From the NCBI GenBank assembly GCA_022419385.1, contig JAJUBI010000004.1, positions 2,895,286 to 2,959,285 of the forward strand: a DNA stretch of 64,000 bases. The letters are read 5' to 3'. Shown piece after piece: positions 57,238-64,000 of the stretch (position 1 is its first letter; every line of letters begins with the position of its first letter). Under the pieces are notes generated by a model. It did not search any database. It was not told the origin of the DNA and saw nothing but the letters and a program-made list of their open reading frames with translations. The position numbers were made by a program, and so were the translations under genes. Source of the DNA: Paraconiothyrium sp. Pb-2020. Its lineage: Eukaryota > Ascomycota > Dothideomycetes > Pleosporales > Didymosphaeriaceae.

Positions 57238-58906
57238 GGCGACGGTTTAAAAATATACGCAGGCGAAGAAAATTGCAAAACGCAAACCAATTACATAAAT
57301 AAAGCCACCGGGGACGAAAGCGATCAAATGAGGAGACAAGTATTGCAAGTAGCGCCGAAGAAGAGTATTGTTTTGTTGCAAACAGGAGCACGTCTGGAGG
57401 GGACGGGCGTGCAACGTGCTATATCTACAGGCTGGGAAGCCAAGGCTGGCTTCTGTCGGAGGCACAGCGATCTTTTCTTTGCTAGCAGCTGGGGCATCCG
57501 GCCCCCATTGGCCCATTGGCTGTGCGGCGTCCTACGAGGTGATAACGCGCGAGATGGGGAGGCCGGTCGATTCTGGCCAGCGAGCAGAAGACGCCATGCT
57601 GCTGTCATGCGGCACGCCGCCTGTGCTTGCCGTGGCGTGCGTCTGCTATCTCTCTCTGCCTCTATCTATCGCAGGCGGGAGTCCCAACACGATGCAGACA
57701 CGGCCTCGACATGGACCTTGCCTGAGGGCTTGGACGAGGCCATTTGCTCGCGTTGCTGCACCCCGTCTGGGATGCCCAGTGACAGACCGGGGTCCGACCG
57801 GGACGTCGTGCTCGTTCGGGCAAAGGCAACAACAAGCGAGCCCGCGCCCTCAACCTGCGACTCGCCTGCGCCATGAAACGAACGCACCGCTCAAACACCC
57901 CGTCCAAGCCCTGTGTCTCACCACCCCTGCCCCCAGCACTCTGACGCCATGCCGACCCCACACCAGCACCCTCACAGGCCAGACGCTCCCACGCCGCGCA
58001 AGCAGTCCTCATGCTGCGAGCCACCGACATGGCGAGGCCTAGTGTTTGACACATGCCTTAGCGGTGCCCATCGCCAGCGGCGCAGGAGGACAGGAGGACA
58101 GTACGCTACACTGCTGCGCAAGCACGGTGGAACCGCACCACCGTCGCGCCCTGGTCCAGAAGCCTCGTTACGTACGACCGTATCCACCGCCGGCCAGGCC
58201 AAACAAGTCTCGACGCCTTTGTTTGACGCCCCGGCGACGCCGCACCAGAGGCGAGCATGCGCGACGACCTCAGCCCATGGCCATAGTGACCTGTGCTATG
58301 CGGAGGCACGACTAAGTGTCGATGCTAAGATGCAGGGTAAGCGTGCGTGCATCCGATATATAATTCGTTCGTGCAGACAGTGCTGTTTGTTCACTGGACA
58401 CTAGTGAAGACGATCCCATCTACGTCGGACACTATACGTGACGCCATTACAACGTGCTATCTGGCCATCCTACAACCCTACTATGCACAAGAAACAACAT
58501 CCTCGAAAATCCCAAAGTGCAACACATGCACGTCAGCCAGCGCGCATAGTGAGCTGCAACAAGCGGATCAGAAGAGGACATCAGAAGAGGAGATAGCCAC
58601 CCGCGAGCACCCCAATCTAATCAACAACAGTCATGCAAGAGGCACATGCTCGAATCAAACAGCCAACATACCAGGCCCTTGACCCATACCAAACCCATGA
58701 TCTTTCCTCCAACACCGCGACACATTGTTCGCTACGTGCATCAAATTGACGATACCGTCATCGTTCCCGCCTTAACCGGCACCTAGATGATCTTGCGGGG
58801 TCGGAGAGCCGGTGGCTTCGTCCATAAACCACCACACTCCACCTTCACCATCTACATTGGACATCCTGTCAACTTATAGTGGGAATTCTAGCAAGCCATC
58901 GCGGAC
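57238..58906. other. Long GC-rich intergenic region
   Basis: These 1669 bases separate the GNAT start from the end of the HAL4 gene. GC content is high around 57380-58300, which creates long overlapping ORFs on both strands (up to 294 codons) without any motif. I take it as promoter, leader or non-coding sequence. Confidence 0.45.
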
Positions 58907-61409
58907 TTATTTCTTTTGCTGAGTAGCGGGGGCAGAGGCAGACCCGGAACCAGGTTCGAGCGTATGTGTATGGTTCTCTGCACGGAGCACCCTGCCACCT
59001 TCCTCCTGCGCACACACTTGGCTGTTCTTTACCCATTTATCCTCCAGAATCTCTTCCAGCGTGGCACGCTTTTTGGGGTCGATTTCCAGCATTCTGCCAA
59101 CGATGTGCCTGCTTTCCCGCGGAAGCAAGCGCAAGAGTCGCCATGGGCCCTTGATAACCTGCGGTTGCTGCGATTGAGTGCCTTGACCACTTGCCGAGCC
59201 GGGGCGATTCTCATTTGTGACGGGATCAGAATGACCACCTTCCTTTCGGTGCTGATGGTGATGATGATGACTGCTAGATTGGCCGGAGGGTGCACGAGAC
59301 GCAGGTTCTGACTGGATGCCTGACTTACGGCGCTCATCGTTGTTTCCAGAATTTAGATCTGATGCTGACTGGGAAGGATTGGTGATTGACCTTGGCCCGT
59401 CGTTGGGAGGCGATATAAAGAGCTTGTACGAGTTGTCCGATACGCGAGGTGCTTTCCACGGGAAGCGGCGCAATGTCATGCAGCAAAAAATGATTGCAAG
59501 CGACCAAACATCGGTCGGCTGAGGATCGTACTTGGATAGATCATACACTTCAGGTGCCAAGTAAGGATCTGAGCCAACGATACCTGATAACTGTCAGTGG
59601 AAATATTCTGTCTATTCTCAAGGGAAGCCACCTACCGCTAGCGAGTACAATGTCATTCTCGAAAGGATACCTGAACACTGCGGCACTGCCAAAATCGATG
59701 ATCTTCATGATGCCGTGCTCGTTCACAACCACGTTGTCCAGCTTTAAATCTCGATGCGCCAGACCCATACTATGGAGGTATGTCACTCCGTTCAGGATCT
59801 GCAACGTACAGCAGCTGACCTCTTCGCGGCTCATTTTTCCCGTCATGACGATGGCGAAGAGATCGAATGGGGCGTACTCCATGACAACGTAGTAGTTTCC
59901 TTTCTCGTTCACGAGATCCATAGTCTCGATGATGTTGCCATGATGCAGAGTTGATCCTATGCAGAACTCTGCAGTGACCTTCTTGTTGTAGTCTCTTTCT
60001 GACTCATACGAATGTCTTGCTCTAAACTGTTTCACGGCAAAAGTCACACCGTCGCTACTACGCTTCATCAAACGGACAGATCCGCCGGCACCAGACCCAA
60101 GCACTTTGCCAAACTTGCCGTACTTGTTTTCGAGCCCGTGGTCATCGGCGAATGGCACTGATACCGATCCGTTTGTAATCGGTGGTGTCATCATTCCAGT
60201 CTTCTTCGACTTCATGGCTTTTTCCCGAAGTGACGGCGCAGGGGATTGTGCACGCTTCTGTTTCTTCTCCTTGTCCTTGTCTTTGTGCTTGTGGCCACCT
60301 AGCTTGAAAAAGCGTTTCAAATTCGACATTGAACCCTCGTGGTGTTGCTTGCCTAGGATCGATCGACCATCGCTATCCTCTGCGCCCGAACCCTGGCGCT
60401 CATGATGCTTAGGCGCGCCAAAGAAACTTGACCGTTTACTATCGTCTTTATCAGATCCAGTTCCTTTAGACCTTGGGAGCGCGGTGGTTGACGATGAGGG
60501 TGACGATTCTTTCGGTGTCCTGCGGCCACTGGGTGCAAACACAAAACGAGCATCGTGAGCCGGCGGGAGGCGTTTCGAGCGTGAATACGGATCATCCTTG
60601 TCCCCCTGCGGTGTAAACGGTCTACTGCTGGGTGTAGAAGTCCCAGGCGAATGATGTCCTGATCCAGGACCCCCAGCTGATCCAGATGGGCTTACGTCTC
60701 TGGATGCAGGCAACGAGTCACCAGTGGGACCTATTGCAGATGCAGAAGCTTTCCGAGGACCAGGGATACTCGGCAACTCTACTACTGATGTAGGTCGGGC
60801 AGACGGTTCTCTTGGCGAACGAGGGACCACGAGGGATTGAGGTCTTTTCTGTTCACCGTGCACAGAGTCCATGGACGTTGGTGGAGGTTCGTGCTGGGGA
60901 GGCGAAATTTGCGGTGTCATCATGGCGGGATCCTTCCTACGCTCCCCCGGAATGACAGGCTTTCCATCTTGAGACGAGGTGCCTGCTGGGGTTAGCGGTG
61001 GTGAGTGCATTGCAGACACAGGAGGAGACGGGCGTGGACCAGATGAGTGCCGGTGAGCGGAAGTGCCTGAAGGCGTGCGTGATGCTGCTGGTGAGGGTGA
61101 CGGCGCCTGTCACTGGTTAGTAAGTCCATCATCGGGCAAGTAGTCAGGCAGTAGAAGACTTACTCTAGACGGCGGGAGAGATACGGGCTCGTAGGCAAAG
61201 TTGGCCATGCGGCGGGCCTGGCACCGGGATTGTTGTAGTGTCTTTGAGAGGTTGCGAAGCTCTTGCTCGGCCTCGGGAGACAGCTCCTCATCACGTCCCT
61301 CGCCGGCGCCTGAGAGAGTTGCAACATGCTCCAAGGCCTTCTCTGGTTCGATCTCCTCGTGGACATCGCTGAAGCGCACCGACTGCGGCTGCTCTTGATT
61401 CCCCGCCAT
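58907..61409 (-). CDS. HAL4: Hal4/Sat4-type serine/threonine kinase
   Basis: Three exons: 61409-61164, 61106-59636, 59583-58907 (introns 57 and 52 nt); 797 residues. About 370 residues of Ser/Pro-rich sequence precede the kinase domain: GKVLGSGAGGSVRLM (P-loop), FAVKQFR (Lys), LAHRDLKLDN (catalytic loop), IIDFGSA (DFG) and GSDPYLAPEVYD (APE), then DVWSLAIIFCCMTLRRFPWK. An insert of roughly 85 residues with a His run (SHHHHHQHRKEGG) lies before the last helices (RMLEIDPKKRATLEEILEDK). Hal4/Sat4 with Hal5 regulates the potassium transporter Trk1 and tolerance to salt and cation stress in yeast. Role here is inferred from homology. Confidence 0.9.
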
Positions 61410-62345
61410 TGTGTAGGATGGAATGCGCGCGGAATCGGTGGAAAGCTAGTGTGGTGTCGTCTGCTCGATGCTTATGACGAAATAGTGCTCGGGATAGGTC
61501 GTAGCGTAGCGTAACGAGGCTGGAGCTAAGCTCGCGGAGCTGAACGCCTGCGAGCGTTGTTCGTCCTGGTGAGGGGCGTCGGCGCCCGCGGATGGCGTCG
61601 GCTGCGGTGGACGGTGTAGGTTTGAAGTGAACGATCGTGTGCCAGGCCGGATCGTGAAGGATATGACTGCAGGTGCTCTAGAGCGTCATAGCCAAAAAGC
61701 CCCGCGATGATGATTAGCGTGCTACTCGGAATAGAGATAGCGGATGTCCAGGAACGGCGTTCGCAGCAACCGCGGCGGGCAGCAATTCGCTCAAAGGGAC
61801 GGCGGGGCGGCGCAGCGACACTCTTGCGCGATCCACAGCAGCCGGGGCAGAAGTTTTATGTCGCAGTGGAGAGGAAGCGCGGCCGGCCGAAGGGCAATCG
61901 CGGAGTGGAGTTTTTTGGCATGGGATATCGGTGCTAGCTCTTTCATCCCGACCGCCGCACGCCTATACGCCTACCTAAGTACACAGTCAGCGGACGACCA
62001 CATGCCATAGCATAACGTGAAGCGCCGCATCGAAGCTTACTCACTCCTCAGAACCCGGACGAGCACCCAGGATCCAGACCTTTTGCTTCTCCTGCCGCGC
62101 GACCGCGGTCTGCTGCTCCGCGCGTCATCCCACGCTGCTGTTGCAGTCACCGAGCGCCGCTATTTCCGGACCCGCCACTGCACATCATCCGCCTTGTCGT
62201 TCCTGAGCCTTGGCCATCTTCGTCAACACCAGAGAAATCTCTGAGCCAGTAGCATTCTCCTCCCGCTCAGAACTTTTCGTGTTGGCCGTTGCTTACTGCT
62301 GTTACTTGGATATTAGTGCCCAGAGCTCCCGCAAAAGCCCGCAAA
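61410..62345. other. Divergent promoter region HAL4/SVF1
   Basis: These 936 bases separate the divergent starts of HAL4 and SVF1. Short ORFs have no motif; the CT-rich part near 62080-62280 fits a leader of SVF1. Confidence 0.4.
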
Positions 62346-63670
62346 ATGTTTCGCTGGGCCCAGCAGCAGTCAGTACCTCTCCAGGGCACCCGCCGGACCT
62401 CTCGGCACGTGCCGGGTTCCGCATCCCCTCTGTCACCGCTGCATGCTCACACTCATGCAGGTTGGCCAATGTCGCCGGTACCCAGGAACCCGAGTACGGC
62501 CCAGAAGCCATTCATCCCGTGGGCAAGAACGCTGGCGAGCCCGCCTATACGGAGCTCAAGAAGGAGCACTTGAAGTGGAAACTAGTCGAGCAGACCTGCG
62601 TCGAGACGCAGACGTTTTATCTCCAGGCCGACAGTGGTCACTATTGCTTTATGCAGGTAATCTACAACAACATTGCGTACGTCTTGCGCATCACACCACC
62701 TCGAATAGCAGCTGATTTTTACAACCAGCGGTTTGCGCATCACGACACAGTTCAACGTCAAGATCTGGTACCCGGATAACGAGAAGCCAGTCGTTTGGAC
62801 TAGCGATCCCCTCGAGAACTACGGCTTCGACGAGGACCAATTCTGTTTCTTCGCCGACGGCATCTCGATTGAGCTATCGGAAGATGGTTCTTCTTACAAT
62901 ATCAAGTCTGCGCGCAATGACAAGAGCATGGTCGACGTCAAGTTTGAGCGGGTGGCTCCAGGTTTCTTAGGAGGAGCGGATGGCACGACCAACTACGGAA
63001 CCGATCCCAAGGCGCCCTGGGGTTCCATGCGACATGCGTTCTGGCCGAGGGCAAACGTTGAGGGCAGGATCATCACCAACGGCGAGCAGATTGACTTCAA
63101 GGGCCGGGGCATGTTCAGTATGGCACTGCAGGGCATGAAGCCTCACCACGCAGGTTCGTAGCTTTCACGATTCTTGAATTAATGCTAACAAGGACAGCTG
63201 CTCGATGGAACTTTGTCAACTTCCAGTCGCCCAGCTACTCCGCGATTCTGATGGAGTTCACTACGCCCGCCTCTTATGCCAACACCCTTGTCCGTGTTAG
63301 CGGCATTGCTACTGACGGCAAGCTGCTTCTTGCCAATACTAATGCTGGTGATGTGAAGCACACGGCGACCAAGCAGGATAGTGAGAACGACTGGCCCGAA
63401 CCTACTGCGGCAAGCTATACCTGGGAGGGCAAGACAGACGATGGCAAGGAGGTGTCTGCCCATCTCGAGGGCAGCCTCGGAGATCGTCTGGACCGTATAG
63501 ATGTTATGGCCGAAGTCCCAGGCTTCGTCAAGGCCATTGTAGCCACTGCGGCAGGCACGAAGCCTTATATTTACCAATACAAATCGAAATTGACTCTCAA
63601 GGTCAAGGTGGGCGACGAGGTAAAGGAGGAGGAAGGCACACTGTTCACCGAGGCCACTTTCATCTCGTAG
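62346..63670 (+). CDS. SVF1: Survival factor 1 (Svf1), lipocalin-like
   Basis: Four exons: 62346-62368, 62461-62676, 62729-63153, 63198-63670 (introns 92, 52, 52... the last 44 nt, donor GTTCGT); 378 residues. Exon 1 codes only the first seven residues and part of the eighth (MFRWAQQ). Conserved blocks are EHLKWKLVEQTCVETQTFYL, TQFNVKIWYPDNEKPVVWTS, DQFCFFADGISIELSEDGSS, PWGSMRHAFWPRANVEGRII and ARWNFVNFQSPSYSAILMEF. Svf1 is a dual-lipocalin protein of the cytosol and Golgi. In yeast it protects from oxidative and cold stress and has been linked to ceramide transfer and sphingolipid balance. Length is normal. Confidence 0.92.
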
Positions 63671-64000
63671 ATACCGGATGCGTTTTGGATAGACGTACGA
63701 CACCTAGCTTTAACGATTGTATGACACTCAGGACAGGCGCTTGAGGACCTAATGAAAGATAATTATCCGGGCATTGAGATCCTGTGTACTTTCGCGAACG
63801 TGACAGCCCACTCTCCAAGTGCCGCCTTGCCACTTCTTGCCCTGTAGTTTGTGAAACGGGTGCTGGTTATCGAGTATCACGAAGCGCTCCATGCAGCAAA
63901 GCATTCCCTCTACCAACGGTTAAGACAATGATCAATCCAAGTCTGTTCACCCAAATCGCAATCCTGGAATTACTCACGAGCCCGTTTGCACGTTCAGGCC
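63671..64000. other. Downstream region to window edge
   Basis: These 330 bases follow the SVF1 stop. A minus-strand GTGAGT near 63971-63976 could be a splice donor of a gene entering from the right, but too little is visible to call it. Confidence 0.3.

Noticed and set aside
56992..57876. 294-codon plus-strand ORF
   Set aside because: It overlaps GNAT exon 1 on the other strand, has no motif and lies in GC-rich sequence where long chance ORFs are expected.
58946..58960. tRNA B-box-like GGTTCGAG
   Set aside because: No matching A box or cloverleaf fits around it, and it lies in HAL4 coding sequence.

Overview
The window is nuclear DNA of a filamentous ascomycete (Pezizomycotina), most likely a Dothideomycete. 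The evidence is short introns (mostly 45-60 nt) with GT/AG ends and CTNA-type branch sites, about 29 loci in 64 kb on both strands without operons, and families that are fungal-specific or typical of plant-associated moulds: a SesB-NACHT NLR, Nis1 effector, S28 peptidase, GH76, DUF1996, SIN component Cdc14 and Svf1. I saw no tRNA, rRNA, transposon or CRISPR array. Species assignment is inference. Exon coordinates were worked out by hand from reading frame, splice consensus and family resemblance.

Layout. 0-7 kb: a two-TM membrane protein divergent from a six-exon, 1565-residue NLR-like protein (alpha/beta-hydrolase plus NACHT) with a long charged, low-complexity tail. 7-16.6 kb: a secreted GH76 mannanase, importin Kap120, peroxin Pex2 and a BuGZ-like zinc-finger protein, arranged in convergent and divergent pairs. 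18-29 kb: a stretch rich in secreted proteins (S28 serine peptidase, Nis1 effector, an eight-cysteine small secreted protein, a DUF1996 protein), interrupted by a 6-phosphogluconate dehydrogenase paralogue and the exon-junction protein Y14/RBM8A. 30-34 kb: a PAP2/Aur1-like membrane phosphatase and the septation protein Cdc14. 34-42 kb: a gene-poor stretch holding a dipeptidyl peptidase IV gene with an internal TAA, a decayed secreted-protein gene with shifted frames, and two weak ORFs.

42-64 kb is dense and mostly housekeeping: a LAT amino-acid permease, a mitochondrial membrane protein, a PhoD-like phosphatase, a DUF2293 protein, a DUF1763 protein, a CCDC25/Jlp2 homologue, MZT1 (gamma-tubulin complex) tightly divergent from an unresolved gene, a membrane-anchored GNAT acetyltransferase, the Hal4/Sat4 kinase and Svf1.

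The loci do not form one pathway. The secreted peptidases, mannanase, Nis1 and the cysteine-rich protein suggest a fungus that interacts with plant tissue or degrades protein and cell walls. The NLR is a candidate for self/non-self or antimicrobial sensing. The most notable points are the NLR architecture, the DPP IV premature stop, the eight-cysteine secreted protein missed by single-exon ORF calling, and the near-overlapping divergent start of MZT1.
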